DNA from: Irpex lacteus
Lineage: Eukaryota; Basidiomycota; Agaricomycetes; Polyporales; Irpicaceae
DNA length: 15,594 bases
Assembly (NCBI GenBank): GCA_001986395.2
Contig: MQVO02000189.1
Span: forward strand, 1 to 15,594
Direction of reading: 5' to 3'
Made by a program: the position numbers and the translations under genes. Shown here piece after piece: positions 1 to 7,612 of the stretch. The notes under the pieces are model-generated. The model was not told the DNA's origin. It saw only the letters and a list, made by a program, of their open reading frames with translations, and did not search any database. Every line of letters begins with the position of its first letter. The stretch's first letter is position 1.

Positions 1-1062
1 AGCAATAATGTTCTGGATACCACAGTTCCTGTGGCTTATGGGGATCTGTACGGGGCTTTATACAGCTATACGCGGTACAGACCACGGCTTTGCTCAAGCT
101 TTGGGTGTGGCTAGTGCCCTTTGCGAGCACCCAATCTTGTCCTCTGTCTGGTGGATGACATGTTCAGCACTCAAGGAAGGGGGTAGTACCTGCGTTGCGA
201 CTCCTTCACCGGGGCAGAATTGCTCAGTCGACAGCCACACAACGCATACGCTCCTCTTGAGTACAAAGGCCTTGTGCCCTTCTTGATAGACGCCGAGAAC
301 GTACTTCGTCAGGCGAACGGCATCACCACTGCAAACTCAACCCTCATTGCGGCACTAATCCTCGAGGTCATTCAAGATTCCAAGAATGCGACTCACTGGG
401 AAAATGGAGTTTTGACCGGATCTTACAGCACAGTGAAATAGTGAGTTTCTTCTCCAGAACCATGTGGCACCGCTATAAGGGAACTCAAACCGTCTCTGCA
501 TTCCTCTAGCTTTGAAACCACGCAAGTGCATGTTGCAGACGTTTATACCAACTGTAAGGGCTTTTATGGCCTTGCTACCATTCTTTCGTAGTGAGAGCTG
601 CGACTCCTCCCCGGCTGCGGACAAGGCGCGATTAATCGCTTCTCCTCGCATCGGTTGCCAACCACATCAAACCGCTTTCTCAACAATCGAGAGAAGCTCG
701 AGGGCCGGAAACACACTCGTCGAGACAATCCGTAGAGCACGGTCTGCGATAGCGGAGTGCCTTCGCTTTGCACACTGGAAGAAGTCGAGGCTTGGACATA
801 TGGGAGGGTACTATTTGGGGAGCGAAGGAGGATTGAGGCGCAGAAGCAAGAGATTTCAGTTCTGGAAAGCGCTGAGATGGTTCTCTCAGCTGGGCAGTCG
901 TACCTGGTAAAAAGGCTGGTCCAATATGCTCGCTTAGAGAGCGAGGTGGCTGGCGTGGAAGGAGAGCTTGTCATCTACGGCAAGGGCTCCTTTTCACCGC
1001 AGGAATTGAGCGAGGCGATTGGTAAGACTTTGTTCAGAGTATTGTCCCCTATAATTGCGTAG
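1..1062 (+). CDS. 3' part of an unrecognised spliced gene, frame uncertain
   Basis: I do not recognise the product. Codon frame 1 can be followed through candidate exons 1-104, 168-182, 228-440, 510-553 and then to the stop at 1060-1062. The donors and acceptors found (GTGTGG/TTCAG, GTAGTA/CTCAG, GTGAGT/CTCTAG) all keep the phase. The exon at 228-440 reads as normal globular protein and ends with the segment WENGVLTGSYSTVK. It faintly recalls agaricomycete GH76-like proteins, but I would not assign that. The last part (about 753-1062) is helical and charged, coiled-coil-like, with the motif GERRRIEAQKQE. Between 554 and 752 the frame is unclear: reading on from an acceptor at 625 meets TAG at 733, and a 99-bp intron 654-752 with a weak GTTGCC donor would avoid it. 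A strong donor at 1022 (GGTAAGA) offers another 3' end near 1100. The gene enters from outside the window. It may be a pseudogene. Confidence 0.33.
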
Positions 1063-1385
1063 CAATTATAACATTTCTGTGGCTTGAATCTCGAATGTAG
1101 CTTGGGACGTGAACCGAGTCTCACCATCTAATCTAATCTCTAATCTAATCTAGTGAGAAAGCGTCGCCTTTATCTTATCGCCTGCGGTGATCCGCGAATC
1201 CATGACGGTCAATTCCGCGTGGATCGATGATCGGCGGCTTAGAAAAGGAGTGACCCGATCAGTCTTTGACGATGGTTTGCAAACAATGGCTTTGTCTGGG
1301 ACTGTGGCAGCTGGCAGCTGTGCTCCTGTTCCTCGCTTAATTCCTTCTCTCATCGTCCCCTAGTTGACCTTCTCTGCCGCTTGCG
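1063..1385. other. Intergenic stretch upstream of the first BTB gene
   Basis: No gene is supported here. It holds a short pentamer-type repeat built on ATCTA at about 1126-1153 and a pyrimidine-rich run just before the BTB start at 1386 (around 1340-1380), as is common in fungal core promoters. I see no clear TATA box. Confidence 0.5.
1126..1153. repeat. Short ATCTA microsatellite
   Basis: The pentamer ATCTA/TAATC recurs about five times with one interruption (a CTC step in the middle). It lies in the intergenic region between the left-hand gene and the first BTB gene, with no evident function. Confidence 0.6.
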
Positions 1386-2377
1386 ATGATACGCTCAGAC
1401 CGACACTACTACGATGATTCTCGCTTCTTTGATATCATAGTGAGTCTTGTTTCCCTATAGTCCAGTATTTGCTAACCTAAGTGGCGTCCCAGGTTGGGTC
1501 TGCCCACTTTCGCGTGCCATTCGCCTTCCTTGCCGCTCTCTGTCAGGTGTTTCAGGACTGTAACACCTTGCCTGTCACTAGTGAAGATGACAAATACGCA
1601 CACCCTGGAGCTGCACTCTGTGACACCGGATGAGTTCAGAGCTTTCTTGGATTTCATGTTCAAGCCACAGTGCGTCTTTCATATCGCCCTCTGGATGTTC
1701 ATGTCTGATTATCTTACAGCCCTATCAATCATTTCTCTATCGCCGACTTCGAAGCCATCCTCCGGCTTTCAGACATGTACGACGCTCCAAGTGGCATCGA
1801 GTTTGTGAGGGAGCATCTTCCGATCGGCGACGTTGATCCGGCGCGTCTCATGAGCCTCGCCCTCCGTTGGCAGGTATCGGTCTGGTTCTTGGCAAGCTAT
1901 TGCAAGCTGGCGGCTTCGCCGCTGGAGATCAACGAGGAGATGAACGGATTTCCTCCTGCTATACTTGCAGCTCTTCAAGGCACTCGCAGCATGCTCGAGG
2001 GAAAGCGTCAGCATATCATAGATTGCAAGCCGGAACCTTATCGAAGCCTCGCCTACTCCGCCGGATGTACCCATCAGTCGAGGGGTACATGCTACTATTC
2101 TATGAGGGACATCTATAACACGTCTATCCACTCCTTGGTCGAGAGTTGGGGTGCCGCTGGCGAAATTATCAAGATTCTGCGAAGCGATGTCCACCGCAGC
2201 ACCCTGTGCCGAGCCTGCTCCAAGTACTATGTGAACTCATACAGTCGCCCCTTTTTGACGGAGCTGAGGGAAACGGAAAAGGAGGCGAGGGACGCATTGT
2301 CTAGTCTAAACTTCCTCGATGCTGATGCTAAGTCAGTCCATTTACCGATGCGTTTGTTAGTGGGGGATGCGAATTGA
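1386..2377 (+). pseudogene. BTB/POZ-domain protein gene, copy 1, with a +1 frameshift
   Basis: Exons are 1386-1439, 1493-1669 and 1720-2377. The introns (1440-1492, with a CTAAC branch site, and 1670-1719) fall at the same positions as in the two downstream paralogs. Exon 1 encodes MIRSDRHYYDDSRFFDII. Exon 2 opens with the BTB core (VGSAHFRVPFAFLAALCQVF) and ends with the typical VTPDEFRAFLDFMFKP helix, but the two halves lie in different frames: one extra base between about 1585 and 1606 (for example in the CCC run of ACACCCTGG) breaks the frame. Exon 3 (about 218 aa) carries the conserved C-terminal region of these fungal proteins, with Cys in SAGCT, GTC and CRAC. BTB domains mediate dimerisation and Cullin-3 or transcription-factor contacts; the role of this fungal family is not established. 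Exon 2 is 177 nt where an in-frame exon needs 176. A sequencing error is possible. Confidence 0.72.
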
Positions 2378-2654
2378 TGCGCTGTATCTGCACTCTTTTT
2401 GTTTTGGGCGACTGGTACAGCGTTAGCTATCCTATGCTATACTGTACCAAATGCGATCTAACTTGAACATAGACCTCCGAGCTCAGAGTTATCTTATCTT
2501 ATCATGACGCTCGAAAGAGGGATATCTGAAGCGCTCGCCTGTTCCGACTAAGTTTGAACATGAACAAAGGAAAAGCGTGGCCGTAACTATAAATGAACGA
2601 GCGATTGTGCCACCGCTGAGTCTCTGACTTGTACCACCACCTAGTACTAACCAT
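2378..2654. other. Spacer and promoter region between BTB copies 1 and 2
   Basis: No gene is seen. The part from about 2560 onward resembles the region before copy 3 (for example AACAAAGGAAA at about 2564 versus about 4125, and CTTGTACCACCACC at about 2628 versus about 4188), so the tandem duplication includes the promoter and 5' leader. Confidence 0.55.
2588..2594 (+). promoter_or_regulatory. Candidate TATA box of BTB copy 2
   Basis: TATAAAT lies 61 bp before the ATG at 2655, a usual distance for a fungal TATA element with a short leader. The matching place before copy 3 (about 4147-4153) reads CTACAATT, so the element is not conserved there and the two copies could differ in expression. 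Confidence 0.4.
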
Positions 2655-2714
2655 ATGTCATCTCCCCAGATGGAAAGCCATTACTACCTTGACTCGCGGT
2701 TCTTGGTGATGCAG

Positions 2715-2771
2715 GCAAGTCTCGATAGATCTTTGTGAATCCAGGTTTCACTGAGTTTTCTGTGTGTATAG
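2715..2771 (+). other. GC-AG intron in BTB copy 2
   Basis: The exon ends ATGCAG and the intron begins GCAAGT, the known consensus of GC-AG introns; it ends at TATAG. Removing these 57 bp joins the start exon to the AETTSFRLP segment of the BTB fold in phase 0, as in copy 3. The donor in copy 1 is a normal GTGAGT at the same position. Confidence 0.65.
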
Positions 2772-2834
2772 GCAGAAACAACATCATTTCGACTACCTAT
2801 CTCTCTCTGACTCTTCGTTGCCCATCCTTTGCAA

Positions 2835-2970
2835 ACTCTGTCACCATTCCAGCAGAGACAGATCTCAGCCTAGGACAATCGGTGGAGAACCCAGTGGTAT
2901 TAGTTGGTGTGAAAGCGGTGGAGTTCGAGGCGTTTCTAGACTATTTTATACCCACATCGGTGAGCATACA
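2835..2970 (+). repeat. Near-identical tract shared with BTB copy 3 (4397-4531)
   Basis: These 136 bp match 4397-4531 without a single substitution; the only difference is one extra T at 2944-2947. The tract covers the end of exon 2 and the first bases of intron 2. Sequence on either side shows many differences between the copies. This pattern fits a gene-conversion tract. Confidence 0.8.
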
Positions 2971-3633
2971 GCTAAGGATACTCATTTACTCGCTTACAGT
3001 GATACACATCGCTTTCATCAGTGACCTTCCTCCGTTTTCAACGGAGGGTTTGGAGGGTATCCTCAATCTGTCTCAGGTGTACTCTGTTCCAGACGGAGTT
3101 GAGTTTGCTAAGAACAGGCTGTACGCTGAAAAAACAACATCCCTCCTGCCCACTTTCTAAGTATGGCTATCAAGTACCGAATGCCGCTCTTCTTCATGGA
3201 CGCTTTCTCGCGTCTGGCCCACAACCCCCTTCATAATCTATCCTCCGCCGACCTCGACCTAATCCCTTCCTCAGTCCTCTGCAAACTGCTTGCGGTCCAT
3301 CAGAGCATCCGTTCCCACCGTCAAGAACTCGTTCTTAGGAAGCCTGCGAGTTATCGCTATGGCCTTCATGCTGCTGGCTGTAGAAGAGGGTGTGTGTCCC
3401 ACATGAGGGTTGGGTGGGACACGGTGGCAGTACCACTGCTCTTGAGCTCGGAGTGGTTTCCGGCTTGGAGGATCCACAAATTACTCATGGAATCCCTTCA
3501 GAGCTATGGCATTTGTCGGCCCTGTACCAATAGATATCGCCTCGCTTTTCAAGATATCCTGCCCAATGCCGAAAGCGAAATGTTCGTCAAAGCAAATGCG
3601 GAAGCCAGGAAAGCAGAAGGATTTGAGTACTAG

Positions 3634-4216
3634 GCGGACAAGGGGTGGGCGGGAAGCATTTTTGCGCTTTATAGATGCAGGCAGCTGATAAATATGATCA
3701 ATGGTTATGGATTATACTCAGAATACTATTTTCCTTCGTCCGTCGTCGAGTTGAGTCTGTCCGCTCATGGACTAGAACTTCTTCAGGCACCGATTAAGTT
3801 TAACCATTCCGATCAAAGTCGATCATCACATCCCTGGCGATCGATCAACATGTGCGTCAGCGCCGGTGGGAATATAATCCGGATCCCCGGGTCAGTGGCG
3901 ACTTCGGTTTGATCTCTGCTTTGCTCTCCAACACCCACCTTTCGTGCAGCCCTGCTAGCGAGTTAAAGGGGTTCAAGTATTTCTCCTTGACGTTGCATTC
4001 CTCCTGCGCTCATCTTCTTGGGGCTCTTCAACAATGAGAAATCGCTGAGTGATATGTTACGCGTGACTCCTTTGTGGGTCCGAAAAGCTCACCTGCGTCT
4101 CGTGGCACTACGGCTTCGTTGAAAGAACAAAGGAAAGGTTTGGCCTCATCTACAATTAGCGAGCAATGAAAGCCTACTCAGTCTCTCACTTGTACCACCA
4201 CCGCAGCAATAACCAG
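3634..4216. other. Spacer between BTB copies 2 and 3
   Basis: No gene is supported. The part at about 3783-3862 (TCAGGCACCGATTAAG onward, through GATCATCAC to GCGTCAGCGCC) resembles 5406-5476 downstream of copy 3, so the duplication reaches past the 3' ends of the genes. From about 4070 to 4216 lies the promoter and leader of copy 3, similar to that of copy 2. Confidence 0.55.
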
Positions 4217-5209
4217 ATGCCACCTCCCCAGACCGAAAGCCATTATCATGTTGATTTGAGGTTCTTGATAATGAAGGCAAGTTCTGACAGTCGCAAATTG
4301 CATCCAAACTTCGCTCATGTTCGCATTGTCAGGCGGAAACAACTTTATATCGACTGCCTATCTCCCTCCTGACTCTTCGTTGTCCCTCCTTCGCAGACTC
4401 TGTCACCATTCCAGCAGAGACAGATCTCAGCCTAGGACAATCGGTGGAGAACCCAGTGGTATTAGTTGGTGTGAAAGCGGTGGAGTTCGAGGCGTTTCTA
4501 GACTATTTATACCCACATCGGTGAGCATACAACTAAGGGTACTCATGTACTCGTTATGTGACTTACGCTGACGCAGGTTGCTTTCAACAGTAGCCCTCGA
4601 CCGTTTTCCGTTGATAGTTTGGAGGGTATAATCAAGCTGTCTCGGGCATATTCCGTTCCAGATGGATACCGTTTCGCTCATATAAAGCTTTATATGGAAA
4701 GGGAAAACATCTCCCCCGCCCGCCTCCTGAGTATGGCTATCAAGTACCGAATGCCTCTCATTTTTCAGAACGCATTCTCACGCCTGGCCCACAATCCCCT
4801 CCATAATCTGTCCGTCGCCGATCTCGATTTGATTCCTTCCTCAGTTCTCTGCAAACTTCTGGCGGTCCATCAGAGCATTCACGCCCATCGTCAGGACCTC
4901 TTTTTCCATAATCCTGTCCTGCATAGGGATGATACTCAAGCCGCTGGCTGTGGAAGGGGATGCGTGTTTCAAATGAAGGCTCGGTGGGATAGGGTGGCAG
5001 TACCGATGCTCTTGGGTAAGAAGTGGCAGGACGCTTGGACGATCTACAAAAGTCTTGTCAATGGTCTGGAAGAAGATGGGATTTGTCAGAGCTGTACTGC
5101 CATCTATGAGCACGCCTTCGAAGACATTCTGCCCAAGGCTGAAGGCGGAATACTAGTCAAAGCAAACAATGAAGCCACGAAGAGCGAAGGATTTGGCAGT
5201 AGGAGGTAG
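4217..5209 (+). CDS. BTB/POZ-domain protein, copy 3, intact
   Basis: Exons 4217-4276, 4333-4520 and 4591-5209 give 867 nt, that is 288 aa plus stop, with no internal stop. Residues 1-20 are MPPPQTESHYHVDLRFLIMK. Residues about 21-85 form the BTB core, with AETTLYRLPISLLTLRCPSF and then GVKAVEFEAFLDYLYPHR. The remaining 200 residues are the C-terminal region usual for agaricomycete BTB proteins, with conserved Cys in AAGCGRGC and CQSC. The family acts by protein-protein contact, as Cullin-3 adaptors or transcription regulators elsewhere; the fungal role is unknown. The start at 4217 fits copy 2; an in-frame ATG at 4166 lies in what is leader sequence in copy 2, which has stops there. Intron 1 is GC-AG. 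Intron 2 (4521-4590) ends CAGTAG, a tandem acceptor that could add or drop one codon. There is no signal peptide or membrane segment, so it is probably cytosolic or nuclear. Confidence 0.85.
4277..4332 (+). other. GC-AG intron in BTB copy 3
   Basis: The exon ends ATGAAG and the intron begins GCAAGT; it ends TGTCAG, 56 bp in all. Splicing gives a continuous BTB domain, and no GT donor near this place does so. It is the same non-canonical donor as in copy 2. Confidence 0.7.
4397..4531 (+). repeat. Near-identical tract shared with BTB copy 2 (2835-2970)
   Basis: Partner of the tract at 2835-2970: the same 135 bases apart from one T. It covers the second half of the BTB domain and the donor of intron 2. 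Confidence 0.8.
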
Positions 5210-5405
5210 GAGTGGGAGCATATATATAGCAGACTGTTATAGAACGAGTACCCTTCTTACTACATACAAGGATCCATCCCTAATACCTATGCATCCTCTT
5301 AACCGGGAATACGAATTGCAAAGCTATAGTTTACTAAATTTCGACTTGAGCTGGGCATTCATTGAGCGGCTCGGTCACCTCTCTCGGCTTCTGGCTGGAA
5401 GGTCG

Positions 5406-5476
5406 TCAGGCATTGATTAAGTTAAGCATTCCGATCATACTGCGATCATCACTTCTCTTCGCACGCGTCAGCGCCG
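5406..5476. repeat. 3' flank of BTB copy 3 matching that of copy 2
   Basis: TCAGGCATTGATTAAG and the following CATTCCGATCAT, GATCATCAC and GCGTCAGCGCC pieces match about 3783-3862 with scattered differences. This marks the downstream reach of the tandem duplication. Confidence 0.6.
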
Positions 5477-5708
5477 ACGTGTCACACTGAGCAAATTTCA
5501 TTCCACCGGCTTCATGTTTCCTTCCCATTTGTTTCTGGTTACACGCTTTCCTATCTACCATTACACCGGTCAAAGGGACTACCGAAACCCATTACAGACA
5601 GAAGCCATTACTCCCAAAGCTACTTCTACTGAAGGATGCTTGACCTCCAACTCATGCTCACAGCGCATACTTATGGAAGGGATTTGGGTAATCACAACTG
5701 ACTATAGG

Positions 5709-5785
5709 CCACAGCCTGCCATTGTGCGTACGCCGAGTCCTCAAGACGTGCCGCAACGAGGCACACTGCACCTACAGCGCAGGTG
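5709..5785 (+). repeat. 77-bp direct repeat, copy A
   Basis: This stretch (CCACAGCCTGCC to CAGGTG) matches 5896-5972 over its full length, at about 80% by eye, with an identical core of 25 bp containing CGCCGAGTCCTCAAGACG. Confidence 0.75.
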
Positions 5786-5895
5786 AAAGGTGGGGAGGGA
5801 TGTAGCGGGCTGGCTGGTTCTTAGTGCGCTTGGTTTAGAGAGGGATTGAGGGAGGGTAGGAAGGCTAGTCGACGCTCAGCGCTGACTGTCTGCAG

Positions 5896-5972
5896 CCACA
5901 GTCTGCCATCATGTGTACGCCGAGTCCTCAAGACGTGCCACAGCGAGGCATATTGCGCCAGCAGTACAGGTG
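5896..5972 (+). repeat. 77-bp direct repeat, copy B
   Basis: Second copy of the repeat at 5709-5785, 187 bp downstream. Its last bases (CAGGTG) seed the minisatellite that follows, which copy A lacks. Confidence 0.75.
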
Positions 5973-6016
5973 GAGAGTGGAAGGCAGGTGGAGAGTGGAA
6001 GGCAGGTGGAGAGTGG
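5967..6016 (+). repeat. 18-bp minisatellite, 2.8 units
   Basis: The unit CAGGTGGAGAGTGGAAGG occurs at 5967-5984 and 5985-6002, followed by 14 bases of a third unit to 6016, all identical. It begins at the end of direct repeat copy B. Confidence 0.85.
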
Positions 6017-6064
6017 AGAGAAGACGAGGGCCAGCTAGCTGAGCGGGCATCCGTTTTATAGGGT

Positions 6065-6325
6065 ATGGCTCGACGCGACGCGTCTGTGACGCGTCGCCTG
6101 GTGACGCGACGCGAATGTGACGGGCCAGGGTCGTACTTTGCTGAAGCGATTCTGATAGAACTGAAGGCGCATCAGTCTGTCTCTCTGGAGGCCGTGTCCC
6201 TATTTATGATTGGTCCATGGGTTGCGACTTACCAGCATTTGGAAGAGCTGCGCCCTCGCTATCTGGACAGCTCCGTCAAGCCTGAAAGCTTGAACTTTCG
6301 TACCCTTGTTGCTCTCGGAGGATGA
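6065..6325 (+). CDS. Possible small ORF of unknown product
   Basis: ATG at 6065 to TGA at 6323-6325 gives 86 aa with no intron. The first 20 residues come from the CG-rich palindrome and are Arg-rich, which is unlike a real N-terminus. The rest, from about YFAEAILIELKAH to the end, looks more like ordinary protein, so it may be one exon of a gene whose other parts I cannot place, or a remnant. A TTTTATAG sequence lies just before it at about 6054-6061. I found no homology I can name. Confidence 0.25.
   Translation: MARRDASVTRRLVTRRECDGPGSYFAEAILIELKAHQSVSLEAVSLFMIGPWVATYQHLEELRPRYLDSSVKPESLNFRTLVALGG
6071..6113. repeat. CG-rich palindrome with two ACGCGT sites
   Basis: GCGACGCGTC (6075-6084) and its exact reverse complement GACGCGTCGC (6088-6097) are separated by TGT, and a third related piece GACGCGACGCG follows at 6103-6113. 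ACGCGT at 6078-6083 and 6089-6094 is the MluI cell-cycle box that MBF-type factors bind in yeasts; whether it acts so here is unknown. Confidence 0.6.
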
Positions 6326-6396
6326 TAGCCGATGGGACTAGGCACCGACACGTGATGGTTCAATCTCGTTCGCGCACTCGGCCGCGGGCGTGAAGA

Positions 6397-6421
6397 CAAG
6401 TTGTTGCCTTCACACAACTTG
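6397..6421. repeat. Short inverted repeat
   Basis: CAAGTTGT (6397-6404) and ACAACTTG (6414-6421) are perfect reverse complements around a 9-base loop, within the putative leader of the gene starting at 6449. It could form a small hairpin; it is weak as a terminator or regulatory element. Confidence 0.4.
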
Positions 6422-6448
6422 CCTTCACGCAGTCATTGCGCGGTCACT

Positions 6449-6918
6449 ATGCCCATGCTTCAGGCTCTCAGGGGGTTTCTCTTCAAGAGCCCAGAGAAGA
6501 TTTACAGAGTTATCTCTCCTTTTGACGATGACCCAGTAAGTCATCTGCGCCTCCGATCGCCCACCCTTGCTGATGCCTCTTTAGCCCTGTAAGACTGACT
6601 TGATCCCAGTGGACGAGAAACTGGGACCTAGTGGCTGCGCTGAGGTAAACGACACGCATCTAGAGTACGTGGCCAGTACGACCTGTAGTATTGTGGTGAC
6701 TACTGTCGTCACTAGGAGTGAAACAAATCCTGAGGTGTGTACCGCTTGGTCCTACTTCCGCCTCATCTCACAATAATGCATAGCTGGACGATATCCTCAA
6801 CCAGTGCCCGGTCTACGTCACCACTTCCGCTCCCGGTGCCAGGCCTACCACTGCCGTACCTTGGTCTCATGCATGCGTGTCCGCTCTTCGCAAAACATTA
6901 TGTATCCACGGGGAATAA
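6449..6918 (+). CDS. Small three-exon gene, unknown Cys-containing protein
   Basis: Exons 6449-6535, 6585-6734 and 6784-6918 total 372 nt and give 123 aa plus stop. Both introns are 49 bp and phase 0: GTAAGT to TTTAG, and GTGTGT to CATAG. The protein starts MPMLQALRGFLFKSPEKIYR, has six Cys residues, a short Val/Thr-rich hydrophobic run (TTCSIVVTTVV) in the middle, and ends CVSALRKTLCIHGE. There is no clear signal peptide. I do not recognise a family. The identical intron lengths and clean phases support a real gene, but the exons are short and could be fortuitous. A different frame stays open from about 6737 to 7102, but it is Pro/Ser/Cys-rich low-quality sequence and I prefer the spliced model. 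Confidence 0.42.
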
Positions 6919-7273
6919 GCCATCTACGGCCCAGTGCACCTTCTCCCCCTTGCTATGTCCTCCTTGCATTCGCTGCCTTTTCATGGGCGCTGCTGTCCAT
7001 CATGCTTTGCCCTCCATGTCTCTTCATGTCGCCAAACCTCGTTTTCTGATTTCTACTAATGCTCTGTTGCCTTCTTCATCATCTCTCCAACAAGTTGCCT
7101 AGCATGAAGTCCATGTTGTTTCGCTCTCGCATTCCCCTAGTAGTCCTTGGCTTTTTTAATCATGGGAGGATAGTCTGTTTGTATTTGCTCTGCACGCTTT
7201 AATTGTAATGTGAATCCTCGCAAGAACAAATAGAAGGAGCCTGTTCTGACGCAGCTAAGGCAAGGCGATTGCT
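6919..7273. other. Intergenic stretch before the dioxygenase-like gene
   Basis: Pyrimidine-rich sequence (about 6935-7100) that fits the 3' flank of the small gene, followed by AT-richer DNA leading to the TATA box at 7274. I see no gene. Confidence 0.45.
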
Positions 7274-7281
7274 TATAAATA
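7274..7281 (+). promoter_or_regulatory. Candidate TATA box of the dioxygenase-like gene
   Basis: TATAAATA is a strong match to the TATA consensus. Transcription starting some 30 bp downstream would give a leader of about 130 nt to the first ATG (7438) or about 300 nt to the ATG at 7613 used in the gene model. Confidence 0.45.
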
Positions 7282-7612
7282 CAGGTTTGTCAGCACGCCT
7301 GGCAGATCAACAACGCGGGTTTCTCCGGCCAACTGGTTGGCTATTATCTCAAAAATCTTGTCTTGTTACGGCCGCTCTCTCTTAACCGCTGACCTGCGGA
7401 CAATACCCGGGTGTTCACTTGCATCTGTGATTTGCTTATGAACGACATGGAAGCTGCAGAAGCCGGCCGCCACAGACAACCTTGAGGCTTGCCACCTACT
7501 GGGGAGGGACTGAGGAAGCTCCCCTTCACGAGAAACCAGCGAGGTATCACCCTCCTCCCAAAGACAGACTAGGAAGCTCACAGTCCAGGCATTCTCTAGA
7601 ACGGCGGCCAAT

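Larger units (their letters stand above)
2655..3633 (+). pseudogene. BTB/POZ-domain protein gene, copy 2, with three single-base indels
   Basis: Exons 2655-2714, 2772-2959 and 3022-3633 match copy 3 in position and phase. Exon 1 is MSSPQMESHYYLDSRFLVMQ, and exon 2 starts AETTSFRLPISL. Against copy 3 there is one base missing in the TCTCTC run near 2802-2808 (creating TGA), one extra T in the TTTT run at 2944-2947, and one base missing near the A run at about 3130-3135, which makes exon 3 stop at TAA just before the conserved SMAIKYRMPL. The first two indels compensate each other in length, so exon 2 keeps 188 nt. Beyond 3163 the frame is open to 3633 and encodes about 156 aa, roughly two thirds identical by eye to copy 3, including AAGCRRGC and CRPC. 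The ATG at 2655 fits the copy 3 start. Intact motifs between the breaks point to recent decay or to sequencing error. Confidence 0.75.
5210..6064. other. Non-coding, repeat-bearing stretch after the BTB cluster
   Basis: I support no gene here. It contains the 3' flank duplicated from copy 2 (5406-5476), a pair of roughly 77-bp direct repeats (5709-5785 and 5896-5972) and an 18-bp minisatellite (5967-6016). The open frame from an ATG at 5514 to 5786 runs into one of the repeats and has no recognisable protein content. Confidence 0.5.

Noticed and set aside
564..974. 136-codon open frame on the minus strand
   Set aside because: It overlaps the + strand helical coding part at 753-1062 and is rich in Ser/Arg without protein features; probably a shadow.
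1..1062. Assignment of the left gene to GH76
   Set aside because: Only a loose resemblance in one exon; the catalytic region and the usual C-terminal segments are not visible.
1547..1581. A 35-bp intron in BTB copy 1 that might explain the frameshift
   Set aside because: Too short for these genes, and its removal leads to the wrong frame.
4166..4216. Upstream in-frame ATG of BTB copy 3
   Set aside because: The matching sequence in copy 2 is leader with stops; the paralogs align from the ATG at 4217.
5514..5786. Open frame that might be a fourth, decayed BTB copy
   Set aside because: Only about 14 bases (AAGCCATTACT and neighbours) resemble the BTB first exon; nothing after that matches, and the end lies in a direct repeat.
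6737..7102. 121-codon + strand frame overlapping the third exon of the small gene
   Set aside because: Pro/Ser/Leu/Cys-rich, derived from pyrimidine-rich DNA; the spliced alternative has two clean 49-bp introns.
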